Source: Gyromitra esculenta (lineage: Eukaryota; Ascomycota; Pezizomycetes; Pezizales; Discinaceae). Taken from it: a stretch of 64,000 bases of DNA. Made by a program: the position numbers and the translations under genes. A model generated the notes under the pieces. The model made no database searches. It saw nothing but the letters and a program-made list of their open reading frames with translations, and was not told the origin of the DNA. Positions 1 to 13,933 of the stretch are shown here, piece by piece (position 1 is the stretch's first letter; each line of letters starts with the position of its first letter). The stretch lies in assembly GCA_038503075.1 (NCBI GenBank), contig JBCAML010000005.1:372001-436000 (forward strand), in the 5' to 3' direction.

Positions 1-1307
1 AGAGAAATATAATATGGATTGCATACATTCCTCTAAAATCGCCCGTGCTCGAAACCCCCCTCAGCGAATCTGTTCCATTACTAATTCTAGAACAAATGAA
101 ATTAGCTGAGCTTTATATAGTAACTCATCACAACTCATCAAAATTGGATGTGTAAAAAAACGCTGCAAACATTACGGCCTTCCATGATGAGCTTAAGGAG
201 GGATTCACAAATTTCCGTGTACGCCTAGAAAAGCTTGTCCAACCTTATCAAGAACTAGAATATAGGTGGATCGATGTAAAACCTGTGCAGTTATTAGACG
301 CACTTGAAGTCAGAGTTGAATTCCTGCATGAACTACGTTTGACATTGTCGGTATTTCTTGCGCCCTCCGTATATTCAAGTTCTCGGAACAACTACTTACA
401 CTTGGTGTCTATTTTATAAGATTTTCATAGAATTTTAAGCTTTTATTTCAGTGGCCGGAATTGAGCAGATAAAATAAAGCGTGGTGAATAATACATCACG
501 ACTAACCGCACAAACGAGAACATTATTTTTCAACAAAGTTGGCAGTTATTGGTCCGGCCTGGCCCAAAGATCCACATGAGCGTTTTAATGACCCATGTCG
601 GAGAATTCAAAGGACACGAGTGCCCTTACGCACTTACGGACATATATATCTACCCTCGCTCTTAACATCGGAGATGGTGAGCTTATTCCCAATCCCTCCA
701 ACTGAATATTAAACTAATATATTTTGTTCAACATCCAAGCCGAAGCTGCAACCTTTGGTTTGAAAGTTTAAGTATAGGGTTAGAAACCAAACACTTAACA
801 GCGATGTGCCCTAAGATGTTGCATCTCTCATTGAAAGAAATATAGAAACAGGCCAGGGAGCACAGGAACCCGTAAACAGAAGTAAGTAAGAATGACTCTC
901 GAGTTTCCACCGTATTCATCTCCTCGATATAGTACAAAGTTCGTCTGCGCTTGCACATTTTCAAATGGTGAAAATAGCGATTAGTATGCTTTGCCACAGC
1001 TTTATCCCTTTGTGGGAAGAGCACAGATGGAAGAGCTACGTATTCCATAAATAATTTAAATACACACTTGTACATGTAGGATGAATTGTGATGTACACAG
1101 GCTGGCCAACTGGAGATCTTCTAAAAAGCACTCAGGGGTCCAGTTTATGATATCCTCTACTCTCTACTCTATCATACATCGGGCTAGAGAGTTTAGTGAC
1201 AGATTTTATACCCAGTAAACAGATACATTCTAATCCTATACATACAACAATGAAGGTTCTCTAGCAGATGCAAAAGCAAACTCATCTTTTGAACAAAATA
1301 ACCATTC
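1..1307. other. window edge, no complete gene
   Basis: No complete gene is supported here. One open stretch at 156-419 reads like coding sequence and is listed separately. A TACATGTA palindrome lies at 1071-1078. The rest is AT-rich sequence with stops in all frames; the longest minus-strand frame (728-1075) shows no recognisable motif. Part may be the 3' flank of the minus-strand gene that ends at 1308. Confidence 0.5.
156..419 (+). pseudogene. possible exon or gene remnant, helical protein fragment
   Basis: An 87-codon frame runs from just after a TAA at 153-155 to a TAA at 417-419, with no usable ATG in frame near its start. The translation has a helix-like pattern of charged and hydrophobic residues (for example FHDELKEGFTNFRVRLEKL, then WIDVKPVQLLDALEVRVEF), more protein-like than the surrounding frames. 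It could be an internal or last exon whose upstream part lies outside the window, or a decayed gene. I do not recognise the family. A chance open frame of this length is possible. Confidence 0.25.
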
Positions 1308-2057
1308 CTATTGCTGTTTTTTATCCTTCTCCGCCGCTGCTAGACCCCTTCCAACACGCGCAACTTCATCCTCGAATCTTTTCGTACACCTCCACCCCTC
1401 AAATGCAACTGTAACAATCCACTTAATCCACGGCCCCGTCCACTTCCCTACCGGTAATTTATCCACCTGATGCTTCCGCAACCTGTCGTTCATATTCATC
1501 AAATCCCTACTCTTCTTTACTAAGATCCCAGCATGCACAATCACAGTTGCACTAAATTTCCACTCAGGCTCAAATAACACTTCTAGAATCGTCGGTTTAA
1601 ATCGAATTTGTACGAAGATCAAGGCTGTCAATGCTAGGAACTGAAGAATTGCCAACCAGCCTCCGAGCTGGTTAGGTGGCAAGTAGCGCGTCACGATGAT
1701 GTCGCTGCGACCCTCGTTGATACGTATAGACTCAGCCTCCATTTCACGGAGACGCGCAGCGCATGCAGACTCCCATACGTACTGTTCGGACTCTGGGGCG
1801 GAGTCCCTGGGTATCGCCGCGAGAGGTGGAATGAAACTGATTTCTGCGGTGCGCGGGATAGGGTTGGCCCAGACCTCGCGGAGAGGTTGCTGGTAGGATA
1901 TCTTTATCACATCCGGAGTGAGACTCATTACAACAGGTTTCATCGGTTGGAATGCCTGTGCATGATGCGTGAGGAGTGCATTGAGGAGGGATGAAGGTAT
2001 TTGGAGGATAATGTTCCGTACAGTGATCGGGTGGTGGAGGAGAGTGGTTGGATCCAT
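1308..2057 (-). CDS. DUF2470-like integral membrane protein
   Basis: A single-exon gene of 249 residues starting at a true ATG (2057). The central part (about residues 75-130: a Pro-Pro-Leu segment, then RLREMEAESIRINEGRSDIIVTRYLPP cut short here as GRSDIIVTRYLPP) resembles the end of the DUF2470 fold found in a family of fungal membrane proteins. It is followed by a hydrophobic segment near residues 133-153 and a second weaker one near 168-182. The tail has the family-like pattern of a Trp-rich helix ending in EGWRCTKRFEDEVAR. The usual N-terminal His/Asp motif of DUF2470 (HMNxDH-like) is not obvious, so the N-terminus is diverged or begins elsewhere. Function is unknown in this family. The next gene on the same strand ends at 2348, about 290 bp upstream. 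Confidence 0.65.
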   Translation of the reverse strand: MDPTTLLHHPITVRNIILQIPSSLLNALLTHHAQAFQPMKPVVMSLTPDVIKISYQQPLREVWANPIPRTAEISFIPPLAAIPRDSAPESEQYVWESACAARLREMEAESIRINEGRSDIIVTRYLPPNQLGGWLAILQFLALTALIFVQIRFKPTILEVLFEPEWKFSATVIVHAGILVKKSRDLMNMNDRLRKHQVDKLPVGKWTGPWIKWIVTVAFEGWRCTKRFEDEVARVGRGLAAAEKDKKQQ

Positions 2058-2347
2058 TATGGTTTGAAAATTCGCTGGTCAGGTTGAACCTGGACGACAA
2101 GCAACAACCGAAAACTTATAATATGACCAGCGCAGGATACACCAAAAAGGATCACGGAAGAACTGAAGGAGAGAAATGGTAGGAGAGAAAAGCGAGAAGT
2201 AATTTAGGCATTAAGCTTAATACCAAGCTGCCAAGATTCCAAGATTCCAAGAGCTCAAGTTACTCAAACTACACGTGGGATACAGTGAAGCAGCGATTGG
2301 CCCTCTTGCTGCCGAGATAGTGTAAAATATACATGTAGCAATTATGA

Positions 2348-3627
2348 TTATGATAACGGCCCATCCCAAGCCTCCCGCCTCAATTTCACAAGTGCAGCTT
2401 GCTTGTGGGGGAAAGAAAACTCTTTTTCTTTATAGAATCCCGCTTGCAGAAGATATTTTATGAACCTTGTAAGGTCGATCTGATGGTTAGCCAGCCGCCT
2501 CTGGGGCTGCAAATATTATGGGGCTTAAAAGGCTAAATAAGAACAGGGTGATACTCACTTCTCGTTATCGACCCTTGGTTCGAGCATGACCGTCTGAGTC
2601 CTTGGATCGTCCAAGAACATATCTACCATTGCCAGTAATCATTATTCAGCAATACCGTAATCGATGTGTATTTCCAAAATCGATCAGAGAAAAACCCACA
2701 GTGCACTAAGCTTGAGATCCACACTCCGACCCTATGTGGCCCTCTAAACTTCTGTTCGCCAACTAAGCAATGCACACCCCGATCCCAGTTATCACAACCC
2801 GTAACGAATTTCCCCAGTGCATCTTCCTTAGTCCAATAAACTTCGAAATAGCCAAACGGCTCGTCATCCCAGAATCCTATGATCGGATAGCAATGCTGGC
2901 TCTCTAACCCCTTCTTCAAGAACCCCCTTGTCTTTTCCACATCCCCTCCATCCTCGCCCCAGAATTCAGCGACCCGAGGGTCGTTCATCCATCGGTGCAC
3001 CAGCTCTGCATCATTCTTCGAACTAGCCAAACGGAATGATAGAAATTGCTCTAAAGATGGTATCCAGCGCCTATAAACATCTCCAGTTGAATTAGGGCGC
3101 GGGCGAACGGGATGTCGGATATTATTGGTTATCGTATATTCTACTGGCTTTGGGAACTTGAGCGGCCTTCCTTCTGCTGTACCTAGGAGAAATTCCGGTG
3201 GTATCTGCCAGAATGACGAGCGCATCGCGTAACATTCTAGAGGGGCCGTAGAAGACGATGACGAGAATGATATCAACCCAACTACTGCAGCAGCTTCAAG
3301 GTTCTTAGAGTCAGAGAAACTCCCTTGGGTTGTGCTGATGTAGACCTTCCATGGCCCACGCGGGCTACCATTCTTTCCGGGAGCTAGAGTCGGTGATGGC
3401 GCAGGGAGTTGAAAGTACCAATACAGCGTTTCCCAGAGCTGAGAGAGCGCTATGGGCACAGAGTTTGTGTCACTCTCGACGAAAATAATTTTGTCTGAAT
3501 TTAGATGAGGATAATCTTCGGTGATTTCTACAGCCCATTTTTCTCTGTTCGAAAACCGGACTAGCGATTCGCTACAATTGATGGTTAGATTGGATTGATC
3601 CGGTAAACGAAGAACCTGGCGAAACAT
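2348..3627 (-). CDS. siderophore N5-hydroxyornithine acyltransferase, SidL/SidF type
   Basis: Predicted GNAT-fold enzyme of the RhbD/IucB (Acetyltransf_8) family that acylates N5-hydroxyornithine in hydroxamate siderophore synthesis. Three exons: 3627-2700, 2622-2559, 2498-2348, giving 380 residues. Introns are 2623-2699 and 2499-2558; the phases agree and the total is divisible by three. Family signatures are HRWMNDPRVAEFWGEDGG in exon 1, GPHRVGVWISSLVHY across intron 1, LDDPRTQTVMLEPRVDNEK in exon 2, and FPHKQAALVKLRREAWDGP at the C-terminus. The upstream in-frame GTG at 3654 is not a normal start, so ATG 3627 was chosen. No C-terminal PTS1 or clear PTS2 is visible, which favours a cytosolic SidL-like acetylase over peroxisomal SidF; this is inference. 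No siderophore NRPS, ornithine monooxygenase or transporter lies nearby. Confidence 0.88.
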
Positions 3628-4977
3628 GATTATGGTTATCGAGACGTCAATCACCGGTGTGAATACAATATTTATCTAGCAAACGTAATAAATAGTGTTA
3701 GCGAGGGCATCTCCATGGGTGGGGTTTGCCAAAAGTAAGAACCTACTCGAATCCCTCAAGGGTTTCCTCTACAGTACGCAAGATAAAAGCAATCTTCACG
3801 AAACAGTGGGGTTAAACGCGGGGTATCTAACGCCCTTGCCCTACTTGAATGAAAAAACTTAGCCCGGGACATTGCAGGACCGCTAAGCTATAAGATGAAA
3901 CCAAACCTCTGGAACTGATCATTTGAAGTCCTTAATATCATTACCACTCTTGTCAAGTTTAGTTTATCTCATCGTATCAGATGATCTTTTCTCATGGGCA
4001 TTCTCTGTTGCATGATCTGATATGATTTTGTTGGGAAGGTTTGACTAAGCCTAGCTTATCCCTAATCCTTGAGATCCCCGAAATGCATTTCCGGTTGGAG
4101 AACCCTAAAACCAATTGACTTTCGTTCAAATTTGTCATCGGTGTCACAAAGTGCCTTACATTATTATTACAATTAATGGGAAAACGTGGTTTCTTGTCAC
4201 AGGGTGAACCAGGTCCATAATCGCAGATTCCATTGGGTTGTAAATTAAAGCTGTTACCAGGTGGTGGGTGTTGGCGGCGATGCCTCTCGATGCTCAACAT
4301 CCTAATGCTCTTCTTTTGTTAAGTAACCTTTAATCTTTGAAGCCTCTCTGCACCCTGTAAGCTTGACGTAAAAATTTAAGGGCTTCCCCAGTCTCGAGTT
4401 GAGTTGGCGTTGGCGTTTCGCACTGCCAGCACTGCCATCTGGCGACAGACTTGTCCCGACACTCGTAGTGAGGGTGCGAGTAAAATATGGCAATTTTCTC
4501 CCCTCTCCACAACTTCTAAAGAGGCCTGGTGAACATACCTAATAAATCAAGAAACAACACATCGAATCATGAACCAAGTTTGTGAGATTATGAAATTCAA
4601 ATGAGTTTGAGCCCCCGAGAAAATAGCTGCACCGCCACCTGTCATCAAACTTACCCCTACACCCGTAGTACCTTAACCATCGGCCCTAATAATGTTGTCA
4701 TAAAGTGTTAGGATGCGTTGTCAGTTCTCCACAATTTGACCCCGCAGCTGGAACCTTGTCCTGGAAGCAGTATCTGACAAATCTGACGAAGCACTTGAAA
4801 ACAAGATCAATGATTGGCTCGTCAACTCTTTGATTCGCTATTAGACATGCCACTAAAAAAAAAACAGAAACAGCCCAAACACCAGCCAAGGACCCCACCC
4901 CAATCCAACATAATTATCTATAGAAAACATGAACATGAAAACATTTCCCGTAATCACATCCTGCAGCTACCATCCAT
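3628..4977. other. intergenic: siderophore gene promoter and polyubiquitin 3' flank
   Basis: No gene is supported. Minus-strand frames at 3992-4300 and 4302-4493 are open but show no recognisable domain. At 3974-3982 the sequence GTATCAGAT is one base away from the reverse complement of the fungal iron GATA-factor consensus ATCWGATAA, about 350 bp upstream of the siderophore gene ATG. This is a weak match and could be chance. Confidence 0.4.
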
Positions 4978-6034
<1,057 letters not shown>

Positions 6035-6160
6035 GGCTGTGATTTGCGGTGAGGTTCTTGAAATAGATGGACTTGATGGAGGTGATGAGGGCCAAAAGAG
6101 CGCTCGCGGAGAAGATGAGGAGAAAGATGAGTGATGTAGAAGAGAGACGAAGAGGAAGAG

Positions 6161-6378
6161 AGGGGAGTCGGTTTTTAAGAGTGTGAAGGCGAGGCTTAGC
6201 AGGGGAATCTCGGCTAGGTCCTCTGGCTCATTTGCTGGTGGCTGCATAAGCTGCGCAGCATCGAGAAACGAATGGAATGACCACGAACAAGCGAGGCTCA
6301 ACCGATTCCGCCACTGGAGCAGGCTTGTCTTCCGAGGCACGGCCGACGAGTTTTCCAGAGCTCCAGTTTTGAAGCTTC
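6161..6378 (-). promoter_or_regulatory. candidate stress elements upstream of polyubiquitin
   Basis: Two AGGGG pentamers (STRE-like, 6161-6165 and 6201-6205) and one GAAGCTTC (6371-6378, a two-unit heat-shock-element core, nGAAnnTTCn) lie 130-345 bp upstream of the ATG at 6034. Yeast UBI4 is controlled by HSE and STRE sites. Short motifs like these occur often by chance, so this is a suggestion only. Confidence 0.25.
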
Positions 6379-7345
6379 AGCTTATGTTTGGTGGCTACAC
6401 GTACCTATGTAGATACCCGACGCTCCAAAGTTCTCCTTAACATCTCAATTATTTGATCCATGTGTCAAATACTTACCATGATACACGTATTGTACCTTAA
6501 TATCGATACGATAATAACTCGGTGTTCTAGAACCTGGTATGAGCTTTTGTCTGCCCAATCAATCTTCCTCCCTTCCCCAGCCACAATAAGATAGGTACCC
6601 GTATGATAAGTGCGCGGCGGATTGGCTCCACCTGCCTTTTTTGAGATCAACGCATCTTCAAGCCTTCTCGGTTGACGGCTTCTCTGCACCTAGACGTCAT
6701 CTGTAATTCCGCATCTGGTCTTGGAACCTCTGCGCACTTCAGCCGTAGGCAGAGAACTCTATGAGTTCAGGGCACGCGATGATGCTTTTGGTCATATATG
6801 CCTGGTGCCTTTTTTGTTATCATAGCCCGAGCAAACTATGACGCTGAATCTAAGAGCGGGGTCTCCTTTATTGCTCCCTGCCATCAATCTAGAAGCCTGA
6901 ATAGTATCCCGGGCCCTCGGCCCGGGGCTTCTACAAGAAAAAACAAATGTACAGGTAAAAGTATCGTAGGATATTAAGAGTTCACTAACGCCCTTAAGGG
7001 AATCCGAAACCCACATGATGAAGACGATTGGCTTCAAAGGAGGGGCGAATTCGCTGTCATCACTGCTGACGATAGAAAGTATGTCCCACTTGTACACGAC
7101 GAGCTTTGAACACCTGGTCGATACCTACGTCAACAAATCATTTGAAGCCAAATCATTCTTGACCGCGTATAGGGACCTCATTCGCTTTTGGTTTCTCCAG
7201 GTGGTATCGGTCGGATTGACGACCCGTCGACTTTTGTCTGCAGGCATACATCGATTAAACAGTCCGTAATTATCTATATTATTGAAAAAACAAACATCTG
7301 CAATCCTACTCCGCACATAGAGCCAAATATTTTTTGTTTTGTTAG

Positions 7346-7608
7346 GCTCTGAAGCAGTATGAGCTTGGTTCCAAGACTATCTTTACTTCTCTTATTTCGA
7401 CGAACGCTAACAAGGTAAACATATCATTAATGCCTGCTACCAAGCCGAGGTTTGGAGCTGACAAAAAACCTCAACTACTCGTTGTTCACAGACTTTTGCG
7501 GGATTCGATATCCCAGGTACGCTGCTAGCCATAGGGTGCTCTCTTTTTATGGTAGATAAGTCTACTCGAATAATTCACTATCAGGGAGCTACATGGAAGC
7601 CAATATCT
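7346..7608 (+). pseudogene. possible three-exon gene remnant
   Basis: Three pieces fit splice rules: 7346-7414, 7492-7516 and 7585-7608. They are flanked by TTAG/CAG acceptors and GTAAAC/GTACGC donors, and join in phase to a 39-residue reading that ends at TAG. It contains KTIFTSLISTNANK and FAGFDIPGSYMEANI. The second part faintly recalls the Asp-x-x-Gly-[AS]-[YF] region of copia-type reverse transcriptases, but real retroelements would not carry introns there. No upstream start was found. It may be a gene remnant or coincidence. Confidence 0.18.
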
Positions 7609-10600
7609 AGCAAGACTAAGAAGATTCTGGCGAGGAAACTCTGTAAGCGGGGTACTAGGATCCGAAGCTTAAAGATGATCCCGAACCAGCATCAAATCCT
7701 AGGTAAGGGTGGATTTTCATAACAACTACTAATTACTGGAATAAGGGATGGTGATTTTGATTCCCGAGCACTATGTCAACTACCAGGCGTACAGACTAGT
7801 TTAATCGCAACTCTTAACATTAAAACTTAATTATACCAGCTAAATGCATCACCAGTTACTGACAAAGTATTAGGCTTGTTCCAAAGACTGTTTATCAGGT
7901 AATGGATAATATTGGGGTGAGTTTTCCTACTAGCAAGGTTTGTTCTCACAAGACGTGGTCAGTTGCTAAGTCTAACAAGATATCATCTCCTAGCAATTGT
8001 TAACTCGTTGCTCTGGATCACACGTTAACAAGAACTAGATGTCGTGCCGATAAGTTTATATGATAGCTAGAGCCTTACTAGGTATGACTCACTTTCTAGT
8101 AGAAAGAGTAATCCATGTGTGCTTACGGGTTCGAACGAAGCAGGTACGGCTTGTCTCCTACTTTCGTAGGCAAGTGTTTCATTAGTGAGTTCATCAAAGA
8201 CCTCTTCAACTACGAATTCTACCTCCAACATGCTGGGCACGGCCATACTTCGAATAAATTTTCCAACACGACTCTTTAAAATCGGTATCTGATCTATGAA
8301 CGTATGTCCCTCGGCTTGTATTCGAGGCTTGAAGTTTCTTTTCACGTTTGCTGTGCCACAACCGGGATCGGCGTTGATCCCGGTTGGCTGACAGTTCCTT
8401 TTTTGGTGCTACTTGAGTACCTTTGATTGCATTGCCGGTATTTGATATGTACTAAATTTACTAACAGGCGGTTATTGATGTAATCTTGCAGCATTACACG
8501 GGATACGTTCTTAGTCACGTGACTCTCTCCCGCATAAACGGGTTCCTCCACCATTTAGTTCGGAGTAAGTGGGGTTGATGTTAAAATCTTCGTGACTGGT
8601 TTCATATTCTCTCCACTTTCTGCACGATAGACTCCAGGCGAAAATTTCAGGCTTCCCAGGAATGAACTGAAAAAGCTCCAGCTCAATCCAGTCTTTCAAT
8701 ATATACCTTGATTTCGGGTACGAAAATGCACTGCCATTCAGCACTCAGTATCTGGGAACATCCGCAGCTTGCCTCGGCAGTTTTTCCTGCTTCCAGCACC
8801 CTACTGGATGAATCTATCCTAGAGAAGTGTGGTTTTTCGAATGTAGGTCTATTTCACGCTGCCATTTACTTTTTTCAAGTCCTTAGTGCAAGATGATGTG
8901 GTTCCTTTTCCATTATCTTTACGCCGGCTAAGGGCCTGGTGAAATATACAAAAAACTGATTGAATAAGACCGGAAGTGGTTGACGGGAGTTGGCATATTC
9001 ATTGAACGCTGTTGGTGGAGACCACTGACACCCGAATGCGAAAAGAAGGAGGAGATGGCACTGAAGGTCAACTGACAACTGTTTCTCCCATTCGACCTAG
9101 CCATGTCTTTTACCACCCTCAACTAAGGAGATATTTCACTTCTTTAACGCACCCAAGACGTCGCGAAGATATCGGATTACTCCTTAGGCTTGCTTTTATC
9201 CTGTAGTTTTAGACGGTACTATATGTGGGGTATTGTATAAAACCTCCACAGAGATGAGACGACTTATATTTCAAAGGATACCAATATTCCAGTTCAGGAC
9301 GATCATGGCGACTCTTTTCGATGTGTCTCACGAGCCTCTGACCACACCTAATACAGCCTATCACAATAGTTATCAACGACTATCGAACGAAATCAGCACA
9401 TAAGAAATTAAGACTTAGATCTTAGGAGAATTACAGCGAGAATTAGGGGACTCTAAGGAGTTTTCTTAACAAGGCAGAGAGCAAGGAAATAATTACCTAA
9501 AGGATCGTTTTGTAGCCGCGAAAGACAGGAGAGGGGTCAGGAATCAGAATCAGACTCCACTCCATCGGCGTGTGCGCACTGGTTAAATGGGTTTGAAAGC
9601 AGACATCAGGAACAATGAATGAGAATAAGGTCACAAGTAGCAACATGGGATATTTAGGCTTTAATACCCCTTTTCTTTCTTTTCTGCCAGGTCTTGAAAC
9701 GATGGACCAAAGTATCAAACCCAGCGTTGCTCTTCATATCCCAAGGTCGATTACAGCCTTCTGTAATCGATAAGAGCTTTGACCATGCTTATATGTTGGT
9801 GAAATACCTAGGCGTGGTAGACTATTGCTGAGCAAATCTTTGACTTCTCCGGTGTCCGTGGTCGAACCTTCGGAGACAACTTGATCAAGTGGAAAGAAAA
9901 CAGTTGATCTTATTTTTACCAAACCAGCAATCTTTTGCAGAGTCGTGATCGGCTTCGACTCGGCCTGATTCAAAGCACACATCAAGCATTGTGTTTAAAG
10001 GGAATTTAGAGGAAAAATAATAGCGTTTCGGAAGTCAATAATGTCGTGATGATCGGAAAGTTCCTGCAGCGCTGAATACCATCTAAATTCGAGCAACACC
10101 TCCCTTTGGAATTAGCCCGTTGTGTGGAAATACAAAAAAAAAAAAAAAAGCTACTAAATATGGACATTCTTTCCTATGTTTGCCCGCTCTCAGCAACGAC
10201 AACCTCGTGGCAGTCAGTTTTCTTTAAAACAAATCAAAGCTCTAATCACACAGTCTGTGAGGACGGCCAGCAGAATCATTATAGTAGAGCGGTCGGTCGT
10301 GCATTCACGCACACTCGCATGCAATCTCGTCCATATATCGTCACTAGTAGTCAGCCTTTGAGGTATGTCTCCTTATTCAGATCTGCTAGTCATTGAGCGT
10401 CCTCTCGTGGGTCCAGGACTAGAGCTATTTCCAAGCTCGTTCATTTCGACATAAATGCAGATTGAATGATAGTATGCCAGGTAATGTCTGTAAAGCGCCC
10501 CGTTTTAGTTGTACTAGAGCCACGTCAGCAAAATTTCTAATCCACAAGCTGAACAAATATGTAGGCGCTGTACATAAACTCCCACATCCTTTATCAGACA

Positions 10601-13600
10601 GTGATTTTAATCGATCGAATCCTTACCATGCACAGAGAAAATGAATAGGATTGGCTCGATCTAGCAGCGTATCTACGAAGGTCGACACCGACAACGACGA
10701 CAATGATGTTAAGGACAGAGTGAAGAAAAATGAGGGGAAGAGGTGGCAGGTGTTTATGGCTCGGCCTCATGGATGTGCGCTTGCCCCGCTGCCATGCTTG
10801 GTTTATGAGTACGAACTATACTAATACAATGTGGTGTAGTGAAACATCATTCCCGCCGTGATGGTAGCCCTAAAGGCCCTATGGTATACCTATTCGGGGG
10901 CTTGGCGCAGGAAGAATTCACCTAGAGGAGACGTAAGTCATGATGGATTATAGGTTTTGCATCGGGTTTGTCGTGTTCAAGATGAGGCATCTAGACTTAC
11001 CTCAGCATTATATTCTAATTCGGAGTGAGTATTCGTAGCAACAGTGCATTAAAGATTCCCGAATCACAATAATGTACAAGTTCGATAATCAGTTCTAGGT
11101 TATACTCGTTTATATTAGAAAGAGTTATTCATTGGTAGGTGTTCAACAATTCGTTTGACATACCGATCATCCACAGCTCATTACACAACTTCTATCTCAT
11201 GCTCAGCCATTCACATGTGTCGGTCATTTTCACAACCACTTTCCCAAAATATATCTTTGGACAAGTATCGTTACGATGATTGATTTGTCCTTGCAGCATG
11301 AAAGGTCGCTGTATTCGTCTATCCAACCGTTTCTTCCGACAAATAACCGGCATGTAGCTGAGGAGAATCTGGAGACTACATTTTGAAAATAGAGCAAGGA
11401 ATAGGCAGGCAATACCGCGAAAATTCTCCGGACGCCAAGATCAAGTGCAATCTTTACGATACACTGCAGGAAAATCCATCAATAGTCAGCCTATTCTGAT
11501 GGATTTGGAAGCCTGAAGTTGAGGCTATTCAGAGGTAAGTAATTGTTCCGGCAACTCAACCATGATGCGGTATCTCAGCCGAGATCCCGACGCTGTCGTT
11601 CGGTGATTGGCTGGTCGCATATTCTAAATAAATTCCAACATCCTCTCTTTCGGAACTCTGAGAAAATCATCGGGACTACGTAAATCGAACTTACAGAGAT
11701 TTGGGGCCCTATCAATAGGATTTCTCGAAGCCGCAAGCCAACATGTAGTGACTTTTTTCTAGCTTTATACAGAGGCTCCGTTGACCGGTTACTCACGAGG
11801 GACGTTTCCGATGTACCAACATCCAGTTCCAGAAGGGCATTGGGTCGGACCGAAAATCCTCACACAATTGTGCATCTCCTACAGCCTATCTACGAAAATT
11901 TACCTTGCGTCTTTCAACTTTTGCCTTAGTTTAGAACCAATGCAGCTTCTCAGGCGGTTCACTCGGTTCTTGAATTTTCTTACGCCACCGGACGCCTTGA
12001 CGGTTGCTCGCATAAAATTTAAGATGATACTATGGTCCGATTATTATCACTACCATGTTATCTCATACCCCTCAGCATGAAGGACCAGACAGAGAAGTGG
12101 GAGGTCATGGGATCACACACATAGAATCCTCTTCCCAAAGGACTTCTTCCCGGGTCCGCTAAAGAACGTCGATTGTCCTAGATACTCTCCCCGACATCGT
12201 GTACTGGAGTCATGCAGCATATCCAGAAGGACCTTTCTATCAGCTCCCCCAAACTTTTCGTCGAATATGTACTCAATCCTTTCATTGCTGCAGCTACCCT
12301 CCATTCACCCTACTAGGATAAAATTGCGAAGGATCACAAGCACCATTTACTATATTGATAGGATGAGCCTCACGTGTGCATTAATTACCCCCACTTCTAG
12401 AACGAACACTATAACTTCTGTCAGAGGTTTAGTGAATCGTCAATTCAATCGATAGACTAATCATCCAGAGGTATGGGACGTGAAATTTATTTGCCAATAT
12501 TTTAAATTGTCATAATTTCCGCTGGAAGGGTTTAAACAGCATTTCGATCTTGCCTACGTTTTTGGGAGCAGCTATATACAATATAGTGGGCACTGTACCC
12601 CGCATAAACCGAAGTTAATTGAACATCGCGGCACAAGAAAATCAGCCTAGGGAAGCGAGACGGGAGCTTACTGGTGCTGTCGGAATTTCGACAGCTTCCG
12701 GGACATGCATGTTGGGGAACGCTCTTTTTTAATATATTGCTAAAAAATTCACTAACCATTGGGGAGGTACCAAGTTACACGCATGGGGACAAATTCGGCA
12801 TACAGGAGTACTAGAACAACTGATAGCCAGGGGTTAGATTTCTATCCGTCGCTTCGATCCGAGAGAAAGCGATTTACATCATATCAATCCATTGTTGCTA
12901 ACAGATTTCAATGAAGTCCAAAAACCCGATCTCGCATGCAGTTGCATAATAGGGGGATTTGTCTGACCAGATATAGAGCCAACTGGTCAGAAGCAGGTGT
13001 TCTAGTATAACTGATTGTACAACTAAGGTCGGATACATGACTTTTCTTTCGATCTCTATATTGTTTCCATACAGCATGGAGTGCAGTCACGACAAGGAAT
13101 CCAGACACGTCTCATTCTTCGATATGCCCCAAAACCTAGATGTCATGAAATCTTTAATGCCAACATGTTCCTGACTTCACACAGTTTTAACAATTGATTG
13201 GCCAAGCTGAAGTGTGTGGTTTCACGGGATAACAAGACTTCTGCAGTTGCCTAGCGAAAAGCGGGGTGAGCCGAACTCAGAAGACGTCGCATAATTGCGA
13301 ACCAGTTTCTCGGATCCCTCGACACCCTTTGGTTGTTTATCGGGAGATATTTACTGCTTAGGAATGCTACGGTTGTCTATCGAAGCATCATAGGGAACAC
13401 AAATTTTTGAAAGACCATATTGCTAGAATTTAAACACTGGGCAGAGAAGATCATGTGGGTGCCTGTCTAGTGGGCACTTGGTTTAACCTTGGATTCTTAG
13501 AGATTTAAGGTTGGGAAGTTGTTGCATCCGAGTTTCTTTATTCTCAACTTTAACATTACAAGTCTAAACCATTTGCCTTGAATCGAAACCTCGACAGCTA

Positions 13601-13933
13601 ATCTTCGAGTAAAAGCGAAACTCAGAACACCTCAGTAAAGCATTCTGTGATCGCCGATTGTCCTCTTTATTTTCTCATCGTGGGCCTTTTTTTGGGTTGA
13701 CACGAGTGCAACACGTCTCTCTTACGGTGGCGAATAGCTTCTGCGAATTGTGCGCGGCACTGAAACAGAGGCATTTTCTTTCTAGATAGTCAGGAGTAAG
13801 TGCAAGTCTAGAGACTTTGGTCTGTCCACATAAGAAAGCTATTCACCTAGTCTGTGCCTGTATCCTGTGCTATCCAAATATCAACGTGGTGAAAATACAC
13901 AAATTTGTGATATTTATCAATATCGAAGACGGG

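Larger units (their letters stand above)
6035..13933. other. 7.9 kb gene-poor stretch
   Basis: Apart from the polyubiquitin promoter at the left edge I find no complete gene. Open frames are short (mostly 60-100 codons), on both strands, and lack recognisable motifs. A set of three small plus-strand exon-like pieces at 7346-7608 is listed separately. A 19-nt A-run lies near 10131-10149. The texture (dispersed short frames, AT-rich) fits decayed repeats, but no intact terminal repeats, integrase or transposase signature could be read. Confidence 0.4.
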
